This document shows, piece by piece, positions 48,801-56,811 of a DNA stretch of 64,000 nucleotides; position 1 is the stretch's first letter; every line of letters starts with the position of its first letter. Under the pieces are notes generated by a model. It was not told the DNA's origin, did not search any database, and saw only the letters and a program-made list of their open reading frames with translations. Origin of the DNA: Acidobacteriota bacterium (lineage in GTDB: Bacteria > Acidobacteriota > Vicinamibacteria > Vicinamibacterales > JAKQTR01); assembly GCA_026393675.1 (NCBI GenBank), contig JAPKZQ010000015.1, positions 224,341-288,340 of the forward strand, written 5' to 3'. A program made the translations under genes and the position numbers.

Positions 48801-48986
48801 CTCGATCTCGAGCGGCGACATGCCGGCCGCCGTGCTGACCACCTCGACCTGGATGTTGGTGACGTCCGGGAAGGCGTCGATTGGGATGGTGCGAACCGCG
48901 TAGGCGCCGAGGCCAATCATCACCAGGACCGCCAGGCCAACGACCAGGCGCTTCCGGAGCGAGAATGCCATCAACCGTTCCAGCAT
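45885..48986 (-). CDS. CzcA/CusA-family heavy-metal RND efflux pump
   Basis: 1033 residues, 12 helices and two periplasmic loops. Helix 4 has GMVVDATIIQVEN, with the single Asp and the Glu, closer to CusA (monovalent metal) than to divalent-metal CzcA with three acids; elsewhere it looks CzcA-like (SQPIQCRIDELVAG), so the metal is undecided. Operon: small Cys/His protein, czcC, czcB, czcA, P-II. The start follows czcB by 28 nt. Confidence 0.93.
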   Translation of the reverse strand: MLERLMAFSLRKRLVVGLAVLVMIGLGAYAVRTIPIDAFPDVTNIQVEVVSTAAGMSPLEIEQFVTYPLENAMRGLPGLVMMRSVTKYGLSVVTLVFRDEVDIYFARQQVHERVAAVERSLPEGVETEMGPIATAMGEIYQYTLESNKTAAAADQVATLTRLRTIQDWMVTPLLKGVPGVTEINSFGGYLQQYQVLVDPDKLLKYDLSVDVVANAVRNNNSNVGGSVVSQGSEQYIIRGVGLIRSEEDIRKIVLKAEKGTPVAIRDIGEVRIDHAIRQGAAQRDGQREVVGGIVMMLRGENSREVVKNVEAKVREINESHVLPEGLQIVPFYDRSSIVDASTSTVLKALAEGSVLVLVVLVLFLWSARGALVVILALPLSGLLTFIIMRWTGLNANLMSLGGLAISIGMVVDATIIQVENIQRHLAMSPNNESRLATVLRAAVEVQKPSIFGELIIALTFIPIATLQGMEGKMFSPLAYTVAIALLSSVVFAIFVTPVLCLVALRPVHRESPVMTVARRLYLSLLGFALRRRLVVVTAAGLALVGAVILIPRLGTEFMPVMDEGAFDMDVQLIPGVSLEQAMRTIGEVEQRLKRFPELETIVSRTGQTGVAIEARGVDKTGFVGVLKPRELWTSAHSREELIEKMRDSLADIPGMVFTFSQPIQCRIDELVAGTRAQIILKLFGDDTDVLRRKAGELGPILGSIPGAADLVVERLAGQPYLTVTVDRDKVARYGVNTGDVLRVIELAIAGKPLSRVYQQNRAFDIALRFPEERRQSIEALGGLLVDVPGGYRVSLNQLADLKTVEGPTQISRENGQRRIGIELNVVGRDIGSFVKEAQRRIATTVDLPPGYYLNWGGQFENQQQAMKRLMVITPVVVGLIFLLLFFTFDSVWLAGLVLVNLPFAMVGGVFALFLTGLYLSVPASVGFIVLFGVAVLNGVVLISYISDLRTSGASVADAVRIGCEARLRPVLMTASIAILSLIPMVFATGPGSEVQRPLAIVVIGGLVTSTALTLLVLPALYQWFARERMEVEF

Positions 48987-49014
48987 GTGCAGGTGCCTTT
49001 CGCCAGGGTGGCGG

Positions 49015-50241
49015 CTACTCGCCGGCCAATGTCGATTTCAGGAGTTCCGCCTTGAGGTTAAACGCTCCGGCGATGACCACCATTTCCGATCCATCCAATC
49101 CTCGTAATACTGCACGTCGGGCGCCGATGCGATCACCGACTTCCACCAGGCGCGCCACGAACGTGTCCGCTTCCTCGCGAACGAACACCATCGACTCGCC
49201 GCCGATCGTCTGGATCGCTTCCTGAGGAAGCGTGAGCACGTTTCGTGCGCTCACCGCGTTTGGCAACTCGCCCTGGATGTACATGTTCGGTTTGAGGAGC
49301 CGCCCGTCGTTGCGCACGACGACCCGGATTTTGACGGTGCGGGTCTTCTCGTCCACGATATCGCCCACATGATCCACCCGACCATGCCAGACGCGGTCCG
49401 GGTAGAGGCTCGTCGTGATGCGCACCTCACGGCCGCGGACCACGTGCGGCAGGTCGGCCTCGCGCGCGTCGAGGAGGGCCCAGAGCGTGGAGAGATCGGA
49501 TATCGTCAGCAGCATCTTCTGCGGCTCGATGTGCTGCCCGTTGATCACGTCGCGCTCGACGACGTGACCGGCGATTGGGGCCGTCAGTGTGAGGTAGGGC
49601 TCGGCGAGATCGTCCATCGCCGCGGTGCCGTTGTTCGGTCGGCGCGCCTGGCGAAGTAGTTGTTCGACGGTGGCCTGGTCGAGGCCGTAGGAGTGCAGAT
49701 TCGACTCGGCCACGGCGAACTCGATCGAGGCGTTCTCGAACTCGGCCCGTCGTCGAAGGTGTTCCTTCTGGTCGATCGCTTCCTGCTTCAGGAGGATCTC
49801 CGCCCGCTCGAGTTCGCGCCGCGCGAGTTCCAACTTCGCGCCGGCCTGCAGGTAGGCCGTCTTGGCCTGCGCCAGGGCGGGCGCGTGCACCGTGACGAGC
49901 ACCTGGTGCTGACGCACCTCGTCGCCCACTTGGGCGCCGACCAATACCACCTGGCCGTCGAGGAGCGAGGAGATCTGCGCGGTGTGTTGCAGGTCGAGGC
50001 TCAGCACGCCGGGAAGCGCGATCGCGCCGGCGACAGTGGTTCGCGTCGCCTGGGCGACGTCGATGCCCCACTTCTTCTGGATTGCACCGGGAACGCGAAC
50101 CGTATTCCGCTCCGCGGTCTTGTCGGGCTTGGACTGCTGTACGTCCGGCTTCGGGCTGTCGGCGTTGGTAGCCTTGCACGCGCCGCACGCGCCGCACGCG
50201 ACCACGCCGACCAGCGCCAGGCCGATCCACTGGCTCTTCAT
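49015..50241 (-). CDS. CzcB-family metal-efflux membrane-fusion protein
   Basis: 408 residues. Signal with lipobox-like VVACGACGACK, so probably a lipoprotein; three Cys cluster there. Lipoyl, coiled-coil hairpin and barrel domains follow. No extra C-terminal metal-binding domain is obvious. It joins the CzcC channel and CzcA pump. Its ATG overlaps the czcC stop by 4 nt. Confidence 0.92.
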   Translation of the reverse strand: MKSQWIGLALVGVVACGACGACKATNADSPKPDVQQSKPDKTAERNTVRVPGAIQKKWGIDVAQATRTTVAGAIALPGVLSLDLQHTAQISSLLDGQVVLVGAQVGDEVRQHQVLVTVHAPALAQAKTAYLQAGAKLELARRELERAEILLKQEAIDQKEHLRRRAEFENASIEFAVAESNLHSYGLDQATVEQLLRQARRPNNGTAAMDDLAEPYLTLTAPIAGHVVERDVINGQHIEPQKMLLTISDLSTLWALLDAREADLPHVVRGREVRITTSLYPDRVWHGRVDHVGDIVDEKTRTVKIRVVVRNDGRLLKPNMYIQGELPNAVSARNVLTLPQEAIQTIGGESMVFVREEADTFVARLVEVGDRIGARRAVLRGLDGSEMVVIAGAFNLKAELLKSTLAGE

Positions 50242-51533
50242 CGCATTTCCTTTCCCTGGGCCGCCGCGGGTGTCCCCAGGGCCGCCTCGTACTGAAACAG
50301 GCTGATCCGGTAGTCGAAGCGCGCGCGGTTCTGCGTGCGCAGGGCCTCTCGAAGTGCTCGTTGGGCGTCCAGGTAGTCGATCAATGTGGCGGCGCCGCTG
50401 CGGTACGACGCGAGCACGATGTCGCGTGCCTCGCGCGCGCTCTTCAGGTACTCACCCTCGACATAACTGTTACGCCGACGCGTCACATCGACGGCGTTCA
50501 GCGCCTCCTGCACGTCGAGCGAGACTTGGGTCTCGACCGCTGCCAGTCGCGCCGTGGCTTGCTGTTGCTCGGCACCCGCCCGCGCAATTCCTGCCTCGTT
50601 TCGGTTGAAGATCGGCAGCGGGACGCCGAACGTGAAGACCAGCCCGCTCGTGCCGAAATCACGCTTGAGGCCGGCCCCGACGAAGAAGGACGGCGTGCGG
50701 AGGGCATGCTGCAGGCGAAGCCCAGCCTCGGCGCGCTCCCGTTCCCGACGGGCCGCGTCCAGATCGGGCCGGCTGGCCAGCGCCAGGCCGACCGGGGAAT
50801 CCGTGGCGTCCCGAGACGACGAAATCGCCGCGGCGATCGACGTCGGCAGCAGATCATCGACCGTGTCGAACGCCTGGTCGAGCGGTCTCAGGTTGAGGAG
50901 CGCGAGGAGGGCGCTGCGGGTATTCTTCAGCGCGAGTTCCGCCACAAACGCGTCGTCGGCGAACCGGAAACGTTCCACCTGGAGACGGCGCAACTCGACG
51001 CCGGACAGTTCGCCCTGTTCGTATCGGGCTCGGTTCAGCGCCAGCACCTTGTCGATCTCCTCGAGCGTCGTGCGCGCCACCTCGTCGTCCGCCTTGGCGA
51101 GGACCACTTGCATGTAGGCGCGACGAACCTCGAAGCGCAGCTGGCGGAACGCGTCCCGGACCGAAGCCCGCGACGCTTCGGCGCCACGTTGCGCCTGCTC
51201 GGTCCGAAGCCGCCGGCGTCCACCCGGTTCGAGTTCCTGTTGGACGCCGAAGGCCAGTTCCTGGTTGTCGAAGAACGGCGGCCGATTCTGCTGCGACAGC
51301 GGGATTCCCTCGGAACTGAAGGTGAAAGCCGGGTTCGGCCGCTTCCCCGCGCCCAGCACGTCGGCTTCCGACGCGACGACGCCTTGTTGTGCGACGACGA
51401 GTTGCGGGTTGCGTGCTTCCGCGATCCGAAGCGCGTCTTCGAGCGACAGCCGGGCAGGCACCACAGAATCCTGGGCCAGCAGCCTGCCTGCGCCGACCAG
51501 GAGCAGTCCACACGTGAGAAACGCTCGATTCAT
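50238..51533 (-). CDS. CzcC/TolC-family outer-membrane channel protein
   Basis: 431 residues from the ATG at 51533 (signal peptide ending LLAQ). Two repeated helical halves typical of TolC-family channels; partner of the downstream CzcB and CzcA. An earlier frame start at 51557 adds eight residues and has no ribosome site. Confidence 0.92.
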   Translation of the reverse strand: MNRAFLTCGLLLVGAGRLLAQDSVVPARLSLEDALRIAEARNPQLVVAQQGVVASEADVLGAGKRPNPAFTFSSEGIPLSQQNRPPFFDNQELAFGVQQELEPGGRRRLRTEQAQRGAEASRASVRDAFRQLRFEVRRAYMQVVLAKADDEVARTTLEEIDKVLALNRARYEQGELSGVELRRLQVERFRFADDAFVAELALKNTRSALLALLNLRPLDQAFDTVDDLLPTSIAAAISSSRDATDSPVGLALASRPDLDAARRERERAEAGLRLQHALRTPSFFVGAGLKRDFGTSGLVFTFGVPLPIFNRNEAGIARAGAEQQQATARLAAVETQVSLDVQEALNAVDVTRRRNSYVEGEYLKSAREARDIVLASYRSGAATLIDYLDAQRALREALRTQNRARFDYRISLFQYEAALGTPAAAQGKEMR

Positions 51534-51604
51534 GACACAACCAGGGCGTGGGCGCACGCCAGCTACACGAGGTGAATGGAGGGGGCAGTCTGTCGAGTGT
51601 GAGG

Positions 51605-51943
51605 CTAGAGGGCTGGCTGCGGAGGGTGATAGAGCTGCGCGAGTGAGGCGGCAGGGACGAAACTCAGGCAGAACGGATCGACCGCCGACGATTGCGGAGA
51701 CTCAGCAATCAGGATATGTGCCGAGAGCGTAATCGAGTGCGCGTGACAAAAACAGTGATCCGGATGCAGCAGCCCGGGGCGCTTCGGGGCATTCGTGTCA
51801 TGGTGCGACAGGCAGGATGTCGGACACGGGCCATCGAACGCGTCTCCGGCGCAGAAATCCGGCAGGCCGAGGTCAACGCTGATCCAGGCCAGCAGAAAGA
51901 GCGTCGCGCAGCGAATCCAGCCGTGTCGGGCAAGCGAACGCAT
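51605..51943 (-). CDS. small exported Cys/His-rich protein, first gene of the metal-efflux operon
   Basis: 112 residues. An N-terminal helix (about 10-28) is followed by metal-ligand-rich text: CPTSCLSHHD, LLHPDHCFCHAHS. Such small His/Cys proteins upstream of Czc/Cus/Cop genes are thought to bind or sense metal in the periplasm; no family name is certain. Starts 70 nt before czcC on the same strand, so it is cotranscribed. Confidence 0.65.
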   Translation of the reverse strand: MRSLARHGWIRCATLFLLAWISVDLGLPDFCAGDAFDGPCPTSCLSHHDTNAPKRPGLLHPDHCFCHAHSITLSAHILIAESPQSSAVDPFCLSFVPAASLAQLYHPPQPAL

Positions 51944-52076
51944 GGGCGGGGCGCATCATAGCAGGAGAGGGAGTCGGCGCCAAATTCGCCGAATGGACGG
52001 GGAGCCGGTTGCCGCCTCCAGGAGTCGGTGGACGGTAGGTGGTGGACAGTAGTCAGTAGGACGCAAACTGCGGTAG

Positions 52077-52096
52077 GGGCGACGCACGCGTCGCCC
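52077..52096. repeat. 20-bp palindrome, left copy
   Basis: GGGCGACGCACGCGTCGCCC: 9-bp arms, 2-nt centre. The same palindrome (centre AT) lies at 54121-54140; the two flank the TlpA-like gene. Confidence 0.8.
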
Positions 52097-52153
52097 GCGG
52101 CCCCTTCTTCCTGACCATGCGCACAATCTGGCAGGGTCTTGTCTGAACCGCCC

Positions 52154-54040
52154 CTATTCCCTCAACAGCGTGTCGATAAGCAGGGACATTTCATCGATCA
52201 TTGCCTGTTCACCCAGGAAACCTAGTGTTCTAGAGCGGATTCTGCCATGGCGATCGATCACCACCTGGCTTGGCAGTCCGCCGATATCGTACTTTCTACT
52301 TAGAAACACATCGTCAAAGAGCACGGGAACTGTGAAGTGACTCTCCGCAAAGTACTTCTGGACGCGCATCGCGAGGTTGGCGCCGGTGTCGGCTTCCTGG
52401 GTATCAATGGCCAGAATCACCACGTCGGGATTGTCCTGGTATTTCTTATGAACTTTCTCCAGGACCGGCAGCGCGGTCTTGCAGTGCGCGCACCAGGTTG
52501 CCCAGAAGTCAAGCACCACGACCTTGCCTCGAAGGACCGACAGGTCGACGATTCGTCCGTCGAGGCTCTTGAGTCTGAAGTTGATTGCTCGTGGACTGGA
52601 TGGTCCATCCGACAGCTTCCCTCTCAGTCGATTGTTCTTGAACTCGCCGGCTTCAATCAGAGCTTGGTCGAATCCTTTTGCCGATCCCATCCGCTTCCGA
52701 TAGGCCATCCTGTAATACTCAACCAGTTTTTCTGTCGAAATCCCCTGGCGCAGGCTGTTCGCACAGAATTCCACAACTCTGCTGTCTTCGCCATTTTTCA
52801 GATAACATTCGGCCAGCCGTTCATTGATCTCGGGCCGTTTGCCTTTGGTCAACACAAAGGCCTCTTCAAAGAGTCTCTCCGCTTCCCGGGTATGACCTAG
52901 CGTCAAGAGACCAAGAGCTGAGGTGGCCAGTCCTGCTCCGACGTTGCCTTCAAGAAATGTCTTCCATTCACTCTGGCTCATGTAGGTCGGTTTAGATTCT
53001 TGTCTAACCCGTTCAGTTCCTTTTCTGGCCCACTCCATGGCCTGTTCAACTCGTTCCTTCTTCTCAATGTGGTGCCATGCGATCTGGATGTAGAACATGC
53101 CATCGGGTCTTCGTGCTGAATCCAACAACGTGATCGCCTTGTCGTACTGGCCAGCCTTGAAACAGTAGAAGACGAGGGTGTTCTGGAACCTCTCCAAGTC
53201 CGGGCCCTCCTGCGGGAAGTCATTCAAGAAGGCCTCAAGCAGGGGGATCTTCTTCGCATAGTCCATTTCCGCGTAAACTGCGCGGAGACGAACGCTGACC
53301 GCAATCGGGCCCTTCGGATGGACGGCTATGGCGGACGTGACGATCTCATCCGCCTTCTGCAGTTGGCCGACTTTCTCAAACCACTTCAGCAGTTCTACCA
53401 TCATCTCTTCGTCATCCGGCCTGGCTTCAGAGAGGTCCTTCAACGCGGCGGCTATCTTCGCTTTGGTTTCATTCGTGGGCGATTCGCTCATCCACAGCGC
53501 CCAGAGTGAGATGGATGCCCGCCAGTTGTCGGGATAGAGGAGCCTCTCCTTGTCCAGTTCGGTCCTTGCCGCGGCCAGGTCTTTCTTGCGCTTGAAACCT
53601 GAAACATCGATCGATTGGAGAATGGAGGCGCGTTGCAGATGAGAATGTTCCAGTGGCTTTCCATCGGTTCCATACAAATAGGAATCCCAGGCGTTCTTGT
53701 TATTGTCGTCGGTCTTGCCCTTCGAGGTGAACCGCAGCAACATCAATCTCGCCTTGTCATCATCAATCCTCAAGGTGCAACTGCACGACTGGCCCGATTG
53801 AGTCATTGGAATGTCGAGGCGAAGCGCGTCCTCTGAGACTCTTAAGAGAAGAACCTCGGCAGTCATGGCCTTGCATTCCTGCAACAGAGCACCGGGTGCC
53901 CCCGAGTTGTAGGCGATGACGAGTGGCTCTCCAATCCTAGGCATGTGCGGGGTGAGGGAGAGGACCTGCTCCTCCCCCAATGGGGCTGACAGTAGCAGGC
54001 CACTCACACTTCCCAGCAGCAGGAGTAGTGCTTTGTTCAT
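52154..54040 (-). CDS. exported TPR-like protein with C-terminal TlpA/thioredoxin domain
   Basis: 628 residues, signal peptide, then ~380 residues of helical repeat character, and a C-terminal thioredoxin domain (~490-625) with WCAHC active site and GLPSQVVID cis-Pro region. Likely a periplasmic thiol oxidoreductase of the TlpA/ResA type. The gene is visibly less GC-rich than neighbours, and lies alone between two copies of one palindrome, suggesting acquisition. Confidence 0.85.
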   Translation of the reverse strand: MNKALLLLLGSVSGLLLSAPLGEEQVLSLTPHMPRIGEPLVIAYNSGAPGALLQECKAMTAEVLLLRVSEDALRLDIPMTQSGQSCSCTLRIDDDKARLMLLRFTSKGKTDDNNKNAWDSYLYGTDGKPLEHSHLQRASILQSIDVSGFKRKKDLAAARTELDKERLLYPDNWRASISLWALWMSESPTNETKAKIAAALKDLSEARPDDEEMMVELLKWFEKVGQLQKADEIVTSAIAVHPKGPIAVSVRLRAVYAEMDYAKKIPLLEAFLNDFPQEGPDLERFQNTLVFYCFKAGQYDKAITLLDSARRPDGMFYIQIAWHHIEKKERVEQAMEWARKGTERVRQESKPTYMSQSEWKTFLEGNVGAGLATSALGLLTLGHTREAERLFEEAFVLTKGKRPEINERLAECYLKNGEDSRVVEFCANSLRQGISTEKLVEYYRMAYRKRMGSAKGFDQALIEAGEFKNNRLRGKLSDGPSSPRAINFRLKSLDGRIVDLSVLRGKVVVLDFWATWCAHCKTALPVLEKVHKKYQDNPDVVILAIDTQEADTGANLAMRVQKYFAESHFTVPVLFDDVFLSRKYDIGGLPSQVVIDRHGRIRSRTLGFLGEQAMIDEMSLLIDTLLRE

Positions 54041-54120
54041 GAACCCGCTCCTCGAAGATATGAACAGTGTCTCTGGAGTAGTGGCCGGATCAGTGAGTGA
54101 CTATGACCGCTGCAGTGCAG

Positions 54121-54140
54121 GGGCGACGCATGCGTCGCCC
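54121..54140. repeat. 20-bp palindrome, right copy
   Basis: GGGCGACGCATGCGTCGCCC, the second copy of the palindrome at 52077; one base differs, in the 2-nt centre. Confidence 0.8.
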
Positions 54141-54164
54141 CCCAGCTCCTAGTCTTTGTCCCGA

Positions 54165-54917
54165 CTACTTAACGATCGTCGCCTTCACCTCGAGCGTGAC
54201 CTTGCGATCGGTCAGCGGGTCGGCCGACTGGCAGAGAATGGCTGGCACGCCGTCGTTCAGGATCGACGTCACACTCTGCGAAATCGACGTCTTCCCAGCC
54301 GGGATGTCTGCCGACGTCGCGTCGTTGAGCAATTGGTATTCCAGAGACGCACGTATACGGATCTTGTTGCCCTCGACTTCCGGCCACGCGTCGATCGACA
54401 ACGGCACCTGCGTGGAAGGCACACCCTTGCGGACTACATCGGCGTTGGTTCGGATGCGCCCAGACTCCATATCAGCCACATTCATCGTGACGGTCTTCTT
54501 AACCGGCGTCGCCGTGCCGATCTGATCGGTGATCGTGAATTCCAGACGGAGGTTAATCAACTGGCCTCGGGCACGCCGGACGGCTGGCGGTGGCGTGGGC
54601 GCTTCTGGAGCAGTGGCAGCGCGAGGGGCCTGGGGTGCCGTAGGGGCCTTAGCAGGCGCCGGCGGTGGGGGCGGTGCCTGCGGATCGTCGCCAACCGTCG
54701 TCAACCTGACCTTGGGCGTTGCGGCGATGGCCGGTCTGACAATCCGCAGGGTCGACTGCGGCGTCGTTGCCACCTGTGGTGCGTTTGGCGCGGCGACCGG
54801 GCTTACGGCGGCAACCGGCGCAGCAGCCGCGACCGGCGCCGGCGTCTGGGCAGCCGCGAAACCTGCCGACGCCAGAACCAGGAAGGCCGCGGTGGTGAGA
54901 GTCAATCGAGCGTTCAT
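54165..54917 (-). CDS. exported protein of unknown function, ECF-sigma operon
   Basis: 250 residues from the ATG at 54917 with AAGGAGAC upstream; a longer frame (55256) is shadow of the neighbouring gene. Signal peptide, a long Ala/Pro-rich linker (~25-110), then a compact C-terminal domain (~115-250) of alternating strands ending in DRKVTLEVKATIVK. No family recognised. Third gene after the sigma and anti-sigma, so likely a target or partner. Confidence 0.7.
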   Translation of the reverse strand: MNARLTLTTAAFLVLASAGFAAAQTPAPVAAAAPVAAVSPVAAPNAPQVATTPQSTLRIVRPAIAATPKVRLTTVGDDPQAPPPPPAPAKAPTAPQAPRAATAPEAPTPPPAVRRARGQLINLRLEFTITDQIGTATPVKKTVTMNVADMESGRIRTNADVVRKGVPSTQVPLSIDAWPEVEGNKIRIRASLEYQLLNDATSADIPAGKTSISQSVTSILNDGVPAILCQSADPLTDRKVTLEVKATIVK

Positions 54918-54981
54918 CTGTTCTGTCTCCTTTGTACTTCGACTCGCAAGTAGGGTTGAATACTCTGGTGCGTTGATCCGG

Positions 54982-55728
54982 TCAATGCGCTTGCTCAGCA
55001 CAAAGTCCTGAGGGAGTAGGGTCGTCGTCGAACCTACGAATCGAAGGACTTTGGATCTCGGTCGATCCGACCGGGATATCCTGAATGGTGATGGGTTTGA
55101 GATCGACGAGCGGCTCGACGCCGATGTCGGGGATGTGGATGGCATCTGGCCCGAGGGCCGCAATGGCAATGGGATCCGGCTGTGCGAGCGGGGACGGACC
55201 CGTCTCTTCCACAGCGCCAGCCGTTTCGGCTGCAGGAGTGTTTCCGCCAGTGACACCGGCGCCGTGTCGAACCCCGGTTCTTACCGGAGCGCTCTGGCTC
55301 TGACTGTGACGTGCCGAACCTGCGCCCGTCGCCAACCCGGCGTTGGCGAGTGTCCCCGAGGGCTGAGGCTGCGGCTTCGCCGCGCCAGCAGCCGGTATCG
55401 ATGACGAGTCGTGCCTGGCGGTGACCGACTCGGGCTGATCCCCGGGACGCCCGAACCAAACAGTCGCCGCAACGGCCATCACAATGACCGCCATTCCTGC
55501 GGCCCACGCCCAGCGGGGCAACTGACCCGCCGCCCGCTCGCCTTCGCCCTCGATGCGCGCGAGCACCTCGGCGCGCATCGTGGCCGGTGCCTCCATCCGC
55601 GTCATCTCCCGCGCGACAACATCGATCGCCTGATCGATCGCCGACGCCGGCTCGCTGTCTGCCGGGCTGGAGCCCGGCGATCCCAGGATCATGCTCGCCT
55701 CCGACATTCCCCGCCTGTTCTCATCCAT
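54982..55728 (-). CDS. single-pass membrane protein, putative anti-sigma factor
   Basis: 248 residues; cytosolic N-terminus, one helix (~73-92: WAWAAGMAVIVMAVAA) and a Pro/Ala-rich outer part. No zinc-binding anti-sigma motif is visible, so the role rests on position after the ECF sigma gene. The N-terminal codons contain a REP palindrome (55661-55678), which encodes GSPGSSPADSE. MSEASM (55707) is an alternative start. Confidence 0.65.
   Translation of the reverse strand: MDENRRGMSEASMILGSPGSSPADSEPASAIDQAIDVVAREMTRMEAPATMRAEVLARIEGEGERAAGQLPRWAWAAGMAVIVMAVAATVWFGRPGDQPESVTARHDSSSIPAAGAAKPQPQPSGTLANAGLATGAGSARHSQSQSAPVRTGVRHGAGVTGGNTPAAETAGAVEETGPSPLAQPDPIAIAALGPDAIHIPDIGVEPLVDLKPITIQDIPVGSTEIQSPSIRRFDDDPTPSGLCAEQAH
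55661..55678. repeat. REP palindrome inside the putative anti-sigma gene
   Basis: GCCGGGCTGGAGCCCGGC followed by GATCCCAGG; same unit as 25456-25473. It faces the copy at 55838-55855, so the pair encloses the ribosome site and start of the anti-sigma gene. Confidence 0.8.
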
Positions 55729-55837
55729 ATCTGCATCCGCCCTAGTTCCAATCCCGAACGCGTCTTGTCACGCTGAAGCGGGGCGATTCCAGCTCGCAAC
55801 GGATCGGACAGTTGGTCAGCTTGACACCCCTGGGATC

Positions 55838-55855
55838 GCCGGGCTCCAGCCCGGC
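55838..55855. repeat. REP palindrome between sigma and anti-sigma genes
   Basis: CTGGGATC then GCCGGGCTCCAGCCCGGC: mirrored partner of the copy at 55661. Next to it at 55874-55894 is a tandem AATCCCT triplet. Confidence 0.8.
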
Positions 55856-55903
55856 CTCCGGCGCGACGCCCCGCCAATCCCTAATCCCTAATCCCTGGAG
55901 GCG

Positions 55904-56479
55904 CTAGCTGCCCCCGTATCCCAGCTCCGCCAGCTTGCCCTTTAACTGCCGCTTCGACTCGGCGACCCGCCATTTGACGGTTCCGAGCGGGATCCCCAGC
56001 ATCCCGGCAATCTCCTCGTAGGTGTGCTCGCCCGACGTGGTCAGCAGAAGCACATCCCGCAGCTTCGGCGACAGCCCCGAAATCAGGCGTTTCAGGTGAG
56101 CGCCAAGTTCAGAGTCGATGAGCGTCCGCTCCTGCCCGCGCGACGGGTCCGGCCACTCCCATTCCGTGCCTTCGGCCGGCGCGACGAACCGGCGCAACAG
56201 GGCCCTTACGCTCCGGCGCCTCGTGAGGGCCTTTCGCCACGCGATCGACAGGAGCCAGGTCTTGAAACTGGCCTGTTCCCGAAAATCGGCGAGGTATCGA
56301 AAGGCCGCCACAAATGCCTCCTGCGTCACTTCTTCGGCATCGTCCGGGGACCCCAGCGCGGCCAGCGCCGTCCGGAAGGCCGATGTCCGGTGCCGGTCGA
56401 CCAGGACCCCAAACGCGGCGTGATCGCCACGCCGGGCCCGTTCGACCAGCTCCGAATCGCTCACACCAGAAGTAGACAC
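55904..56479 (-). CDS. ECF-type RNA polymerase sigma factor
   Basis: About 190 residues from a GTG at 56479 (56464 is an alternative GTG). Regions 2 (AFGVLVDRHRTSAFR...DAEEVTQEAFVAAF) and 4 (LSPKLRDVLLLTTSGEHTYEEIAGMLGIPLGTVKWRV) are clear. It probably directs its own operon; no ribosome site is strong. Downstream anti-sigma and exported protein follow after 175 nt. Confidence 0.88.
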   Translation of the reverse strand: MSTSGVSDSELVERARRGDHAAFGVLVDRHRTSAFRTALAALGSPDDAEEVTQEAFVAAFRYLADFREQASFKTWLLSIAWRKALTRRRSVRALLRRFVAPAEGTEWEWPDPSRGQERTLIDSELGAHLKRLISGLSPKLRDVLLLTTSGEHTYEEIAGMLGIPLGTVKWRVAESKRQLKGKLAELGYGGS

Positions 56480-56573
56480 ATGCAGTCCGTGGTTGGTTGG
56501 GTGGAATGTACAGTACACTGACGAGTCTGCCGCCGCTGCAGTCGGGGCGGAGGCAGCAGTCCTCGTGTGTCGC

Positions 56574-56682
56574 ACTGCGGCTCGGACCCTGTGCAATCCC
56601 AGTCTGTGAATCGTGTCAGGGCCGGAAGGCAGCAGCACTAAGCGGGTCCTGTGATGTGCCGCAGGACAACCCGGGCCGCAGT
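56574..56682 (+). ncRNA. ffs: signal recognition particle RNA, small bacterial type
   Basis: Domain IV core reads GUCAGGGCCGGAAGGCAGCAG, matching the conserved SRP54-binding loop (CCGGAAGG...AGCAG). The ends ACTGCGGC (56574) and GCCGCAGT (56675-56682) pair perfectly, giving a ~109-nt hairpin-like RNA. It lies directly upstream of dnaX, the usual place in many bacteria. It binds Ffh to target membrane proteins. Confidence 0.92.
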
Positions 56683-56744
56683 GGGGGGCATGAGGATGCT
56701 CGTAGGCGCGAGGCGCGAGGGAAGAACGCTTGGCAATGCCTGTC

Positions 56745-56803
56745 GCCCAACGCCTATCGCCTAACGCCTGAATTCTATCGCCTAACGCCTCGCGCCTAAC
56801 GCC
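56745..56803 (+). repeat. short degenerate tandem repeat upstream of dnaX
   Basis: Units like CGCCTAACGCCT (also CGCCCAACGCCT) recur at least four times just before the dnaX start. Function unknown; typical of low-complexity text in this genome. Confidence 0.6.
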
Positions 56804-56811
56804 TGTTTCGT

